NCBI RefSeq assembly: GCF_000963865.1
Contig: NZ_CP011071.1
Span: 372,001-436,000, forward strand
DNA from: Flagellimonas lutaonensis
GTDB lineage: Bacteria; Bacteroidota; Bacteroidia; Flavobacteriales; Flavobacteriaceae
DNA length: 64,000 nucleotides
Reading direction: 5' to 3'
The notes under the pieces are model-generated. The model was not told the DNA's origin. It did no database searches and saw only the letters and a program-made list of their open reading frames with translations. Shown here in pieces: positions 8,351-18,014 of the stretch (positions are counted from its first letter, which is position 1; the number at the start of each line of letters is the position of its first letter). The translations under genes and the position numbers were made by a program.

Positions 8351-9088
8351 ATGTGGACACGTCTATTGCCCATATTGTTACTGCTCTGCTGTGTGCCGGC
8401 TTTGACCCAGAATGACATAGTTTCGGTAAAGTACGACGATACTAGGCTTCAGCGTATAACCATTGACGAAGACGATTTATCTACCTATCGTTCCGATGAA
8501 AAATTTGACTATACCCTTGAAAAGACAGAGAATACTTGGCTCAGCGGCATCAAAAACTGGCTCTATAATCTGTTGCACCGATTTTTCGAATGGATTTTTG
8601 GCGTCGAAAAAGCCACAGGATTTCTCTCATTGTTCTTACGGATACTCCCTTATATATTACTGGTAATCTTGATATACCTGATGGTCCGATTCTTCGTAAA
8701 GTCACAGGTAAGTCCGTTTTTAGATTCAAAAAAGAACCCCAACACAGTCATTCTTACAGAAGAAGAGCGCATTATCAAGTCAGAGAACATCCAAGATCTC
8801 ATCAAAGAGGCCTTGGCCAACAAAAACTACCGTTTGGCCATTCGTTATTACTATCTGTACATACTCAAACTGCTATCGAATAAAGAACTGATTGATTGGC
8901 AACTGCAAAAAACCAACGATGACTATCTACATGAACTATCGAATGGAAGCTTGAAAAAGGCCTTTGCCAAGGCCACTTTTCTATACGACTATGTTTGGTA
9001 CGGTGAATTTCAGTTAGATGAGTCCAAATACCAACAAGCCGAGCGTACCTTCAAGGCCCTTCAAAATTCCATAGAAAGCCATGGGTAA
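8351..9088 (+). CDS. DUF4129 domain-containing protein
   Basis: A 245-residue protein. A signal peptide (about residues 1-19, MWTRLLPILLLLCCVPALTQ) is followed by about 65 periplasmic residues and a transmembrane helix near 95-117 (LRILPYILLVILIYLMVRFFV). The cytoplasmic C-terminal DUF4129 domain contains LIKEALANKNYRLAIRYYYL and FLYDYVWYGEF. The family occurs with MoxR and DUF58 genes and has no proven activity. It overlaps the next gene by 8 bp. Confidence 0.88.
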   Translation: MWTRLLPILLLLCCVPALTQNDIVSVKYDDTRLQRITIDEDDLSTYRSDEKFDYTLEKTENTWLSGIKNWLYNLLHRFFEWIFGVEKATGFLSLFLRILPYILLVILIYLMVRFFVKSQVSPFLDSKKNPNTVILTEEERIIKSENIQDLIKEALANKNYRLAIRYYYLYILKLLSNKELIDWQLQKTNDDYLHELSNGSLKKAFAKATFLYDYVWYGEFQLDESKYQQAERTFKALQNSIESHG

Positions 9089-10292
9089 GAAATGGGGCAT
9101 ATATATGGTAATTGCGGTCGCAGCCCTTGGGCTGCTATTGCTCGTTGAGTACAGCAAGCCAAAAAAAATCAACTGGTTTCCATCGTATGTGGCCCAGCAC
9201 AAGATTCCCTATGGTACCTATGTACTGAACGACCTGATACACAAAAAACTGGGCGATAGTGTGGTGCCGGTTTACACGCCCCCTTTTGAGTTTTTAATGC
9301 AGAACGATTCGGTACAGGGCACTTATTTCTTTGTGAACAATTCGGTGAACTTTGGGGAAGCCGAACTCGATGCCTTGTTGGATTGGGTTTCAAAAGGCAA
9401 TAAGGTTTTTATTGCATCTGAAGGTTTTGAGCCCCAATTGCTCGATACGCTCAATCTCGAGCAAATAAGCTTTTACAATGGCAATGACCTTAACCCCGTT
9501 TATCACCATCGTTTGGTGAACAAACATCTCGGCAGGGCGCAAGCTAGCTTTGACAAAGAATACTACACCCAGGTCTTCAACGAGGTCGATACCGTGAACA
9601 CTGTTGTGCTGGGCGAGGTCTTTAATGACGAGAGCTTGAAAAACGACCCTAAGATCAATGTGGTGAGGCAACCCTTTGGCAAGGGGCAAATTATTTTGTC
9701 GTTGTTCCCCAAGGCATTTACCAATTATTTTATCCTTAAGGATGATAATCGTGCCTACACCGCAGGCCTTCTTTCTTACCTCAAACAAGGTGGGCGGGTG
9801 TACCTAGACCACCACCATAAATCAGGAAAGAGTTTCTATACCTCACCGATGTACATCTTCTTGAATACAAAAGAATTCAAGTGGGCCTATTATCTCGTGT
9901 TGATCGGCACCCTGTTCTATGTTATTTTTGAAGGCAAGAGAAAGCAGCGCGCCATTCCGGTGGTAACGCCACTTACCAACCAAACATTGGCCTTTACCCG
10001 TACCATTGCGAATATGTACTTTGAGAACAAGCAACAAAAAGAACTGGTCGAACACAAGGTGGCCTATTTTCTCGAATACATCCGCACGAGGCTACATTTA
10101 CCAACATTGGACCGGGACGAGACCTTTTACCGGAATTTGGCGGCACGCAGCAACAACTCGGTCGATGATGTAAAAAACCTGTTTTCGCTGATCGATCGGC
10201 TCACAAAACAGCAAAAGGTATCCGATGCAGAACTGGGGCATCTCAACAAAAGAATAGAAGAATTTAAAGCTAAAATTGATGGAAAACACTGA
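9081..10292 (+). CDS. DUF4350 domain-containing protein
   Basis: A 403-residue protein anchored by an N-terminal helix (about residues 7-24). A periplasmic DUF4350 domain follows, with PYGTYVLNDLIHK, LDALLDWVSKGNKVFIASEGF and FGKGQIILSLFPKAFTNYFIL. A second helix lies near 268-285 (WAYYLVLIGTLFYVIFEGK), with a cytoplasmic helical tail. The fold resembles GATase-like domains, but catalytic residues are not evident. It overlaps DUF4129 by 8 bp and its 3' end overlaps the MoxR start by 14 bp, so the block is one operon. Confidence 0.88.
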   Translation: MGKKWGIYMVIAVAALGLLLLVEYSKPKKINWFPSYVAQHKIPYGTYVLNDLIHKKLGDSVVPVYTPPFEFLMQNDSVQGTYFFVNNSVNFGEAELDALLDWVSKGNKVFIASEGFEPQLLDTLNLEQISFYNGNDLNPVYHHRLVNKHLGRAQASFDKEYYTQVFNEVDTVNTVVLGEVFNDESLKNDPKINVVRQPFGKGQIILSLFPKAFTNYFILKDDNRAYTAGLLSYLKQGGRVYLDHHHKSGKSFYTSPMYIFLNTKEFKWAYYLVLIGTLFYVIFEGKRKQRAIPVVTPLTNQTLAFTRTIANMYFENKQQKELVEHKVAYFLEYIRTRLHLPTLDRDETFYRNLAARSNNSVDDVKNLFSLIDRLTKQQKVSDAELGHLNKRIEEFKAKIDGKH

Positions 10293-11262
10293 TTTGGATT
10301 TTGACAATCGAATTCCCCTTGAAGAATTAAAGACCACGGTCGAAAGCATCAAACAAGAACTCGCCAAGGTCATCGTGGGCCAACAAGATTTTATTGAGCT
10401 CTTGATCGTATCGATGTTGGTCGATGGCCATGTGCTCATAGAGGGGGTTCCCGGTATCGCCAAGACCATTACGGCCAAACTGTTCGCCAAAACGCTTGAT
10501 ACCGGCTTCAGCCGCATACAGTTCACACCGGATCTAATGCCAAGTGATATTCTGGGCACCTCGATCTTCAATGTCAAGAATTCAGAATTCGAGTTCAAAA
10601 AAGGCCCCATATTCTCGAATGTCATTCTAATCGATGAGATCAACCGGGCCCCTGCAAAGACCCAATCGGCCCTATTCGAGACCATGGAAGAGCGGCAGGC
10701 CACCGTCGATGGCACCACCTACCCAATGGGCAATCCGTTTATGGTGCTGGCCACACAAAACCCAATCGAGCAAGAGGGCACCTACGCACTGCCCGAAGCA
10801 CAATTGGACCGGTTTTTGTTTAAAATAAAGGTCGATTACCCCTCGGTCGAAGAAGAAGTGCAGATCATTCAAACACACCACGAACGAAAGGGTAAGAATG
10901 CCGAAGAAAATATAGAAGTGGTCTTGAAGTCCAAAAAACTCGATGAATTCAAAAAGCAGATACACGATGTGGTCGTAGAGAAAAAAATCGTCAGATACAT
11001 CGCCGATATCATTGCCAACACCCGAAACCACCCCCACCTGTACCTGGGTGCCTCGCCAAGGGCATCGATAGCCGTTATGTATGTTTCCAAGGCTTTTGCC
11101 GCCATTACCGGTCGCGATTTTGTAACTCCCGAAGACGTCAAAAAAGCCCTAAACCCTGTTTTGAACCATCGCATAATCTTAACACCCGAACGTGAAATGG
11201 AGGGCATGACCACCGAGAGTGTCGTCAACATGATAGCCGAATCTGTAGAAGTACCGCGATAA
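10279..11262 (+). CDS. MoxR-family AAA+ ATPase
   Basis: A 327-residue AAA+ ATPase. Walker A has the MoxR form GVPGIAKT (about residues 60-67). Walker B is LIDEINRAPAKTQSALFETMEE, sensor 1 is ATQNPIEQEGTYALPEAQLDRF, and a C-terminal AAA lid follows. MoxR proteins act as chaperone-like ATPases for assembly or cofactor insertion of partner proteins, usually those encoded next door. The ATG at 10279 is chosen over an in-frame TTG at 10276. The stop codon overlaps the DUF58 start by one base (taATG), a sign of translational coupling. Confidence 0.95.
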   Translation: MENTDLDFDNRIPLEELKTTVESIKQELAKVIVGQQDFIELLIVSMLVDGHVLIEGVPGIAKTITAKLFAKTLDTGFSRIQFTPDLMPSDILGTSIFNVKNSEFEFKKGPIFSNVILIDEINRAPAKTQSALFETMEERQATVDGTTYPMGNPFMVLATQNPIEQEGTYALPEAQLDRFLFKIKVDYPSVEEEVQIIQTHHERKGKNAEENIEVVLKSKKLDEFKKQIHDVVVEKKIVRYIADIIANTRNHPHLYLGASPRASIAVMYVSKAFAAITGRDFVTPEDVKKALNPVLNHRIILTPEREMEGMTTESVVNMIAESVEVPR

Positions 11263-12596
11263 TGCTGCGTTTTATAAAGTCATTCTACATACACGGTACC
11301 TTTTTTATGTACATCGCCCTATTGGCCGGTGCATTTGTGCTGTCGTATTGGCTACCGTTCTTATATCCCATCTGCTGGCTGGCCGTTTTTGTATTGCTCG
11401 CCCTTTTTTTACTCGACATCTTTTTGCTGTACGGCAAACCATCAGCTATCAAGGCCGAGCGTGAACTGCCCCAAAAACTATCGAACAGCGATTTTAATGT
11501 GCTGAAAATCTCATGCTCTTCGGCCTATCCCTTTAAAACATATGTATCGATCATAGACGAATTGCCGGTACAGTTCCAAAAGCGTGATTTTGAGCATAGG
11601 ATCTTGTTGAAGAAAGGAGAAACCCACATATACGAGTATTCCGTTCGGCCAGTGGAAAGGGGCGAATATGTCTTTGGCAACCTGAATGTATACGCCTCGT
11701 CGCCCTTACAGATCGTCAAACGACGCTATACTTTTCAGAAAGACCAAATGGTGCCCGTGTACCCTTCAATCATACAAATGCAGAAGTATGATTTTTTGGC
11801 AATCGGCAACCGGCTTACAGAGTTGGGCCTCAAGAAAATCAGAAGAATCGGCCATACGCAAGAATTCGAACAGATAAAGGAATATATCAAGGGAGATGAT
11901 GTGAGAACCATCAACTGGAAAGCCACGGCCAAGCGAAACCAACTGATGGTCAACCAATACCAAGACGAAAAGTCGCAACCGATCTACTCCCTTATCGATA
12001 CCGGAAGGGTCATGAAAATGCCCTTCAATTCGCTCAAGTTGTTGGATTATGCCATCAACGCCACCCTTGCCTTTTCGAACGTGGCCCTTAAACGCAATGA
12101 CAAAGTGGGCCTGCTCACCTTTTCCAAAAAAATAGAAGCCTTTGTGCCCGCCCAACAGAAACTGACTCATCTCAATACCATTCTTGAAAAACTGTACAAC
12201 GTCTCGACCGAATTCACCGATTCTGATTTCGGACTGCTGTATGCGCACACCAAAAGAAAGATCACCCATCGAAGCCTTTTATTGCTCTACACCAATTTTG
12301 AGCACATTTCCTCCCTAAAAAGACAACTGCCCTACCTACTGGCCTTGGCCAAGAAACACCTGTTGGTGGTCATCTTTTTTGAAAATACAGAGTTGGAAAA
12401 GCTCATGGCCACCGATGCCGAAGACCTGCAGGCCATATACCACAAGACCATTGCCGAGAAGTTTTCACTTGAAAAACGGTTGATGCAAAAAGAGTTGCAG
12501 CAATACGGCATTCAGACCATACTGACCAAGCCGGAAAGCCTGACGATCAACACCATCAACAAATACCTTGAGATCAAGGCAAGGGGGCTATTGTAA
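11262..12596 (+). CDS. DUF58 domain-containing protein
   Basis: A 444-residue protein. Two N-terminal helices (about residues 15-33 and 36-54) are followed by an immunoglobulin-like region and then the DUF58 signature GDDVRTINWKATAKRNQLMV near residues 208-227. The C-terminal part resembles a von Willebrand A fold (YSLIDTGRVMKM) and could form the binding surface for MoxR. It is the last gene of the cluster and overlaps the convergent small gene by 9 bp. Function is unproven. Confidence 0.92.
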   Translation: MLRFIKSFYIHGTFFMYIALLAGAFVLSYWLPFLYPICWLAVFVLLALFLLDIFLLYGKPSAIKAERELPQKLSNSDFNVLKISCSSAYPFKTYVSIIDELPVQFQKRDFEHRILLKKGETHIYEYSVRPVERGEYVFGNLNVYASSPLQIVKRRYTFQKDQMVPVYPSIIQMQKYDFLAIGNRLTELGLKKIRRIGHTQEFEQIKEYIKGDDVRTINWKATAKRNQLMVNQYQDEKSQPIYSLIDTGRVMKMPFNSLKLLDYAINATLAFSNVALKRNDKVGLLTFSKKIEAFVPAQQKLTHLNTILEKLYNVSTEFTDSDFGLLYAHTKRKITHRSLLLLYTNFEHISSLKRQLPYLLALAKKHLLVVIFFENTELEKLMATDAEDLQAIYHKTIAEKFSLEKRLMQKELQQYGIQTILTKPESLTINTINKYLEIKARGLL

Positions 12597-13058
12597 CCCT
12601 TCGCGTACCTGTGTCGAGAGGCCCAATTCGGCCATGGTGGGCAACCCATCGACCGTATCGAAACCGGTAAGAAGCAAGGGGTCTGCGGGCAGGTTTCCGC
12701 CCACATCTGTAAACCCCAATGAATTTCTTCGTTTTTGGCGTTTTTTATTGGTGAAAAGCTCAATGGTGAGCCCCACCGTCATGCCACCCAACACCGTAGC
12801 CAAAAGGTCTTCATTGTCCCATCCATTTTCACGTTGGCCCGCATCTACGGCCTCTTTGGCGAGGCCGATCATCAGACTTCCGCCGACGGCCCCCGCAAAG
12901 GTCCAGTAGCGGTCACCATCAGAAAGCTGCTTGGCAATGCCCGCGCCGGCAAGGCCATAAAGGTTGCCGCCCAAAAAATGGAGTGCCTTGTCACGTTCGA
13001 CCTGCCCATTTAAATTGGCAATCAACAACAAGGCGATTATGAATAGGGTCTTTTTCAC
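12588..13058 (-). CDS. Secreted or membrane small protein, YfiM-like
   Basis: A 156-residue protein with a signal peptide (residues 1-18, MKKTLFIIALLLIANLNG). The mature part opens with RDKALHFLGGNLYGLAGAG and later has GLAKEAVDAGQRENGWDNEDLLATVLGG. This DK-x2-H-F start with glycine-rich helices resembles YfiM/DUF2279-type proteins. No function is established. Its end overlaps the DUF58 gene tail by 9 bp on the opposite strand. Confidence 0.8.
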   Translation of the reverse strand: MKKTLFIIALLLIANLNGQVERDKALHFLGGNLYGLAGAGIAKQLSDGDRYWTFAGAVGGSLMIGLAKEAVDAGQRENGWDNEDLLATVLGGMTVGLTIELFTNKKRQKRRNSLGFTDVGGNLPADPLLLTGFDTVDGLPTMAELGLSTQVREGLQ

Positions 13059-13153
13059 GTAGTGGTAAAGGTAATAAAAGTCACTATATGGGCATAGCTC
13101 CCATTTTGGGGAAATAACTTATATTTAGTTATAAACTTAAGCACCCTCAATTT

Positions 13154-13990
13154 ATGAATCACCTCATACCACTTTTAACACTTCTGATTTCTGTATGTTG
13201 TCATTCTCAAGATAAAAGGGTGACGGAAAAAGTAGATGTTCTATTCATTGGAAATAGTTTGACCTATTACCATGATATGCCAGAAATTTTACAAGAAATG
13301 GTCAATGAGACACATCCGAATATCGACATTGAACATAGCACATTCCCTGGAATGTCTTTATCAGGACATTTAGACAATATTATCGAATCTCGAACGGAAA
13401 ATGGGATCAGCACCCGAATAAAAAAAGAAGGAGAAAAAACCGAAACTGAAATTAAAATAGCCGAAAAAGACTGGGACTTTGTAATACTTCAAGAAGGAAC
13501 TGTTAGACTTTTAATTCCTGAGGTCAGAAAATATAAGGTTGAAAGTGCAATTTCAGAAATAAGAAATCGCTTATTAAATCCGGAGTGTAAATTCGTCTTA
13601 TTCAAAACATGGCCGTCAAAAAAAGAATACCCAAAACAATATTGCTATTCAAAATGGGCCATTAATCATTCATTGGAAAATGATAAATATTGCTCGCCGG
13701 AAATAAAAAACTTGGAACAAGAAATTAAGTTAATCAATAAATCCTACGATTCGGTCGCTGAAAAATATGGGCTTATACTATCTGATAACGGAAATAAGTT
13801 CCATGAGGTATTGACTGAATACCCATTTATCGATGTTTATGATGACGATATTCATCCAAACAAATATGGCGCGTTTCTAAACGCCTGTATTTTTTACCAA
13901 ATCTTGACAGGTAAGAAAGCCTCCGAATTGAATTATACTGGAAAAATTGAGCCCGATACAGCGAATTTATTAAAGAAAATTGCGGAATAA
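13154..13990 (+). CDS. SGNH/GDSL-like hydrolase, secreted
   Basis: A 278-residue protein with a short signal peptide (cysteines near residue 15, SVCCHSQ, so possibly a lipoprotein). SGNH block I is VLFIGNSLTYYHDMPE, with Ser at about residue 36. DWDFVILQEGT follows in the middle, and block V is DDDIHPNKYGAFLNACIFYQ with Asp/His near 237-240. Family members are esterases or lipases, including carbohydrate deacetylases; the substrate is unknown. The gene is clearly richer in A and T than its neighbours, with many AAA and ATA codons. This suggests recent acquisition. Confidence 0.82.
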   Translation: MNHLIPLLTLLISVCCHSQDKRVTEKVDVLFIGNSLTYYHDMPEILQEMVNETHPNIDIEHSTFPGMSLSGHLDNIIESRTENGISTRIKKEGEKTETEIKIAEKDWDFVILQEGTVRLLIPEVRKYKVESAISEIRNRLLNPECKFVLFKTWPSKKEYPKQYCYSKWAINHSLENDKYCSPEIKNLEQEIKLINKSYDSVAEKYGLILSDNGNKFHEVLTEYPFIDVYDDDIHPNKYGAFLNACIFYQILTGKKASELNYTGKIEPDTANLLKKIAE

Positions 13991-14109
13991 GCCATTGGTA
14001 AGTGCTGCTGCCATAATTTAGTTCGAATCCTAAAACCGCACCACTTCCAAAACACATTGCAAAATATATCTTATCTTAATTTGAAGAATATGGTTTAAAC
14101 ACCTTCACA

Positions 14110-15138
14110 ATGAGCAAAAAGTACATTGGCATGATGGTATCCCTTTTGGCCATGGTCTTCATTTTTGGGTGCAATCATCGTAGAAAAGGTGAAAAATCAG
14201 CCATTTACGAGGCACTTGAAGAATACCCCGACAGCATCGTCGTGGGCGGAATTACATTTCAATATGGCTTTAAAAATCAAATGCTGGCCCATAGAGATGG
14301 TGTGTTCGATACCGCGCTGATCGTTGAAAAATTCTACAAGCCCAATCAATATCTTTTTGACTCCTGCTTCAACTTTTTCAGCACACCGATATACTCGCCC
14401 AAAGAAATAGTCCGTTGGAATTCGACCTACCTTGACGAATATGACACAATCGTTTGGAAGCAAACAAGGTTCTTACTTGAACAGAACATCGACAGTCTCT
14501 TGAAAAAACACCTCAACGCTGTGCAAGAAATGACCGGCATCAAAGGAGAAGCCAAGTTTCTGGCGTATTTCCCGCCTGAAGGATACGGCGTTTCAGGCGG
14601 TTGTGATCCGTATTCAATGGCCTTTGACCTGATGTACAAAATTGAGGACGCAGACTATCTGAAGAAAGTAATACCCCACGAAATTGAGCATACCATCTAT
14701 GAAAACCAGATCGGGAATGACCCCTATTTTGCTACCGGTATCGGCGTAACTTTGGACGAAGGCCTGGCCACCTATTTTGAACGTACGTACAATAAGGCCG
14801 ACAGCACCATCTTTTTTGACACAAAAGCTGAGACCGACTGGCTCTTAAAAAACGAGAGGGAGATATTTGAACGCTTTGAACCGTATTTGATGAAACCACT
14901 GGACAGTGCCTGTCCCCTGCTCTATCATTTCAACCGAACCAGCGACTGCCAACCCCTTTTTACCGAGGTTCCTACCAAACTTTTGGAAACGAACATGGGC
15001 TATTTTCTGGGCTACAGGATCATTGAACAGTATACGAAAGTACACGGCACCGATTCTTGGAGGGATATTTACCACATCTCACCAAAAGAATTCTATGAGA
15101 AAAGTGGCTACAAAGACTTTATACAAGCCCCTGAATAG
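14110..15138 (+). CDS. DUF2268-like zinc metalloprotease lipoprotein (putative)
   Basis: A 342-residue predicted lipoprotein (lipobox FIFGC near residue 21). A gluzincin motif HEIEH sits at residues 190-194, with a further glutamate in LDEGLATYFE (about E217) as third zinc ligand. MGYFLGYRIIEQYTK lies near the C-terminus, as in DUF2268 putative Zn-dependent proteases. This implies a surface or periplasmic peptidase. The protease assignment rests on the motif pair; the overall family match is inference. It stands alone, about 120 bp after the SGNH gene. Confidence 0.75.
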   Translation: MSKKYIGMMVSLLAMVFIFGCNHRRKGEKSAIYEALEEYPDSIVVGGITFQYGFKNQMLAHRDGVFDTALIVEKFYKPNQYLFDSCFNFFSTPIYSPKEIVRWNSTYLDEYDTIVWKQTRFLLEQNIDSLLKKHLNAVQEMTGIKGEAKFLAYFPPEGYGVSGGCDPYSMAFDLMYKIEDADYLKKVIPHEIEHTIYENQIGNDPYFATGIGVTLDEGLATYFERTYNKADSTIFFDTKAETDWLLKNEREIFERFEPYLMKPLDSACPLLYHFNRTSDCQPLFTEVPTKLLETNMGYFLGYRIIEQYTKVHGTDSWRDIYHISPKEFYEKSGYKDFIQAPE

Positions 15139-15214
15139 TTCTTTGCACTTAAACCTTATAAAAAAAATCTGCGCAACCCAATGGGCAATATGAAATCATA
15201 TGAGAAAATATTCA

Positions 15215-15679
15215 ATGAAAAAGGTATTGGCCGTAATTATTATCGCTTTGTGCTTGTTTGTTTCTTGTAGCAATGATGAAATCGGCTTGACCGATACAAA
15301 CTATTTGGTTTTCGGACATTTCTATGGAGAATGTGTTGGAGAGGGCTGTGTAGAGACCTACAAGTTGACCAAAACTAAATTGTTTGAAGATACAATTGAT
15401 GATTATTCGGGCAAGGAATTAAATTTTATCGAGTTGGAGCACCGTAAGTTTGAACAGGTAAAAGATTTGATAGACTTTTTCCCGAGCCAACTGTTTCTTG
15501 AAAAAGGCAGGATTTTTGGTTGCCCCGATTGTGCAGATGGTGGGGGCCTTTTTATTCAATACTCTCAAAATGGCAACGTAAAAAGCTGGCGCATTGAACA
15601 AAACAAAGACAATGTGCCGAGTTATCTGCACGAATTTATGGACCAAGTCAATGAAAAAATACGACTCATCAACAATTAA
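15215..15679 (+). CDS. Lipoprotein of unknown function
   Basis: The start is set at ATG 15215 (MKKVLAVIIIALCLFVSC), which gives a normal lipoprotein signal with Cys18; the frame is open to an ATG at 15200. The mature part of about 135 residues is acidic. It contains paired cysteines, CVGEGC and CPDC, that could form disulfides or bind metal. No family recognised. It follows the metalloprotease gene by about 75 bp on the same strand. Confidence 0.75.
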   Translation: MKKVLAVIIIALCLFVSCSNDEIGLTDTNYLVFGHFYGECVGEGCVETYKLTKTKLFEDTIDDYSGKELNFIELEHRKFEQVKDLIDFFPSQLFLEKGRIFGCPDCADGGGLFIQYSQNGNVKSWRIEQNKDNVPSYLHEFMDQVNEKIRLINN

Positions 15680-15758
15680 ACTTTAACACCCCTTTGCTTT
15701 TCTTTACCATTTTTCAGTCCCTACAATTTGTAGGTTTAGAGACACGAAAACCTGACCG

Positions 15759-16385
15759 GTGAAGAATTTTCTATACATGTTTTCATTATTGGTGGCCGTT
15801 ACGGCCTGCCAATCGCAAACGAAACAAAAGGCCACAGGCAAGGTAGGTGGGCCCTGTGAAGGCTGCGAGGCCATACATGAATATGGTGACAAGGTACTGG
15901 CCGCCATTGACACACTGCCCAAGTTCAAGGAAACCGAGCCCAAGTTAAAGCTAACGGGTATCGTGTATGGGGCAGACGGAAAAACACCTGCCGAAGATGT
16001 AATCCTCTACGTTTACCACACCAACCGAGAGGGTATTTATGAAAAGAAAGGTGATGAAAAAGGCTGGGCAAGGCGTCATGGCCACATCAGGGGCTGGGTC
16101 AAGACCGGCAAAGACGGGCGTTATACAATTTACACCTTTCGGCCAGCCTCCTATCCCAATAGGAACGAACCTGAGCACATTCACGTAACGGTTAAAGAAC
16201 CCGAAAAGAACGAATACTACATCGACGACTTTCTTTTTGACGATGACCCCTTGCTAACCGACGATAAAAGGGCAAAACTTAAAGGCCGGGGCGGGCAAGG
16301 GGTTTTTCTCCCCCAACCAAAAAATGGCATCTTGACCATTGAAAGGAATATCATTTTGGGAAAGAACATTCCCAACTATCATTGA
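15759..16385 (+). CDS. Intradiol ring-cleavage dioxygenase-like lipoprotein
   Basis: A 208-residue protein with a lipoprotein signal (VTAC, Cys17). The start is GTG at 15759; an in-frame ATG at 15777 would shorten the signal too much. The mature protein has GGPCEGCEAIHEYG followed by LKLTGIVYGADGKTPAEDVILYVYHTNREGIY, HGHIRGWVKTGKDGRYTIYTFRPASYP and EPEHIHVTV. These are the core strands of intradiol dioxygenases, in which two Tyr and two His bind Fe(III). Visible candidates are YHTNREGIY and the HIHV motif. Exported members of this fold are known, and the substrate is not predictable. Confidence 0.85.
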   Translation: MKNFLYMFSLLVAVTACQSQTKQKATGKVGGPCEGCEAIHEYGDKVLAAIDTLPKFKETEPKLKLTGIVYGADGKTPAEDVILYVYHTNREGIYEKKGDEKGWARRHGHIRGWVKTGKDGRYTIYTFRPASYPNRNEPEHIHVTVKEPEKNEYYIDDFLFDDDPLLTDDKRAKLKGRGGQGVFLPQPKNGILTIERNIILGKNIPNYH

Positions 16386-16403
16386 CCAAAGTTGTTCTTG
16401 AAA

Positions 16404-17975
16404 CTATTTCGCCACATTCACCGAACGGGTCTCACGAATGACCGTTACCTTAACCTGCCCAGGGTAGGTCATATCGGTCTGTATTTTCTGTGAAATCTCA
16501 AATGAAAGTTCGGCGGCTTTGTCATCGCTCACCTTCTCACTTTCTACAATGACCCGCAATTCACGACCGGCTTGAATGGCATACGCCTTTTCTACACCGT
16601 TAAAGCCCAAAGCGATATCCTCTAGGTCTTTCAAGCGCTGAATGTATGAATCGAGCACTTGTCGCCTGGCACCGGGGCGTGCACCGCTTATGGCGTCACA
16701 AACTTGAACAACGGGCGCAATAAGCGTGGTCATTTCAATCTCATCGTGGTGGGCGCCAATGGCATTGCACACTTCTTTTTTCTCGCCATATTTCTGTGCC
16801 CATTGCATTCCCAGTATGGCGTGGGGGGTTTCGGTCTCTACCTCTGATGTGGGCACTTTACCGATATCGTGCAACAGCCCGGCCCTTTTGGCCAGTTTGG
16901 CATTGAGGCCCAGCTCAGCGGCCATGACCCCACAAAGCTTGGCGACCTCACGGGAGTGCTGCAAAAGGTTCTGTCCGTATGACGAGCGGTACTTCATTCG
17001 CCCTACCGCTTTGATCAATTCTGGGTGCAGGCCGTGTATGCCAAGATCGATAACGGTACGCTTACCGATCTCAACAATCTCTTCGTTGATCTGCTTCTCG
17101 GTCTTTTTAACGATTTCTTCAATACGTGCCGGGTGTATGCGGCCGTCTGTTACCAAACGGTGCAATGAAAGCCTTGCCACCTCTCTGCGTACCGAATCAA
17201 AACAAGAAAGTATGATCGCCTCGGGCGTGTCATCAACAATGATCTCGACCCCTGTAGCGGCTTCAATGGCCCTGATGTTTCGGCCCTCGCGGCCGATGAT
17301 ACGGCCCTTTACATCATCTGACTCAAGATTAAAGACCGAAACGCAGTTCTCGACCGCTTCTTCGGTACCAATTCGTTGAATGGTATTGATGACTATCTTT
17401 TTGGCTTCTTGCTGGGCCGTTAGTTTGGCCTCTTCCAATGTATTCTGCAAATAGGCCATGGCGTCGGTCTTGGCCGTCTCTTTGAGCGATTCTAGCAACT
17501 GGCTCTTGGCATCTTCGGCCGAAAGGCCCGAAATGACCTCCAGCTGTTGAACTTGGCTCTTGTGCAGTTTTTCAAGCTCTGACTGCTTTCTGTCGAGAAT
17601 CTCACTTTTGTGCTCGACCTCTTTTATCTGTTTTTCGAGCTGCTCGTTCAATCGCTTGCTCTTGGCCAGCTCGTTGCTTATTTGAGATTCTTTGTCGCGA
17701 CTGCGTTTTTCGGCCTCTGCAATCTTCTTGTCTTTGCTGATGATAACTTTTTCGTGCTCGGCCTTGAGCTCCAAGAACTTTTCACGTGCCTGGAATATTT
17801 TATCCTTTTTTATGTTTTCGCCCTCTTTTTGTGCCTCTTTTATTATGTTTGAGGCTTCCTTTTTAGCGTTTGCTATGGTCTTTGCCGCCTTACCTTTTTC
17901 AAGGGCATTGGCAATGGCAAATCCTACTCCCAATCCAATCACTGCGGCTATTGCAATGACAATATAACTATCCAT
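16404..17975 (-). CDS. rny: Ribonuclease Y
   Basis: A 523-residue membrane-anchored endoribonuclease that initiates mRNA decay. The N-terminal helix is [21 protein letters not shown] long coiled coil spans about residues 30-200. A KH domain shows [20 protein letters not shown] near 215-234. An HD domain has [18 protein letters not shown] and LLHDIGKV (metal-binding His-Asp) near 340-370. The start at 17975 is chosen because it begins the membrane helix; the open frame runs on to 18068 through the 6S-like RNA. It lies downstream of zapA and that RNA, all on the minus strand. Confidence 0.97.
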   Translation of the reverse strand: MDSYIVIAIAAVIGLGVGFAIANALEKGKAAKTIANAKKEASNIIKEAQKEGENIKKDKIFQAREKFLELKAEHEKVIISKDKKIAEAEKRSRDKESQISNELAKSKRLNEQLEKQIKEVEHKSEILDRKQSELEKLHKSQVQQLEVISGLSAEDAKSQLLESLKETAKTDAMAYLQNTLEEAKLTAQQEAKKIVINTIQRIGTEEAVENCVSVFNLESDDVKGRIIGREGRNIRAIEAATGVEIIVDDTPEAIILSCFDSVRREVARLSLHRLVTDGRIHPARIEEIVKKTEKQINEEIVEIGKRTVIDLGIHGLHPELIKAVGRMKYRSSYGQNLLQHSREVAKLCGVMAAELGLNAKLAKRAGLLHDIGKVPTSEVETETPHAILGMQWAQKYGEKKEVCNAIGAHHDEIEMTTLIAPVVQVCDAISGARPGARRQVLDSYIQRLKDLEDIALGFNGVEKAYAIQAGRELRVIVESEKVSDDKAAELSFEISQKIQTDMTYPGQVKVTVIRETRSVNVAK

Positions 17976-17996
17976 ATCTGGTTCACGTTTGGTTAT

Positions 17997-18014
17997 AAAA
18001 AAAGCCCACATTGG
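17997..18014 (-). terminator. Terminator end of the 6S-like RNA
   Basis: The 3' arm CCAATGTGGGC (minus strand, 18014-18004) pairs with the distal 5' arm and is followed by seven U. It stands about 20 bp upstream of the rny start, so rny transcription must read through it or start beyond it. Confidence 0.6.
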
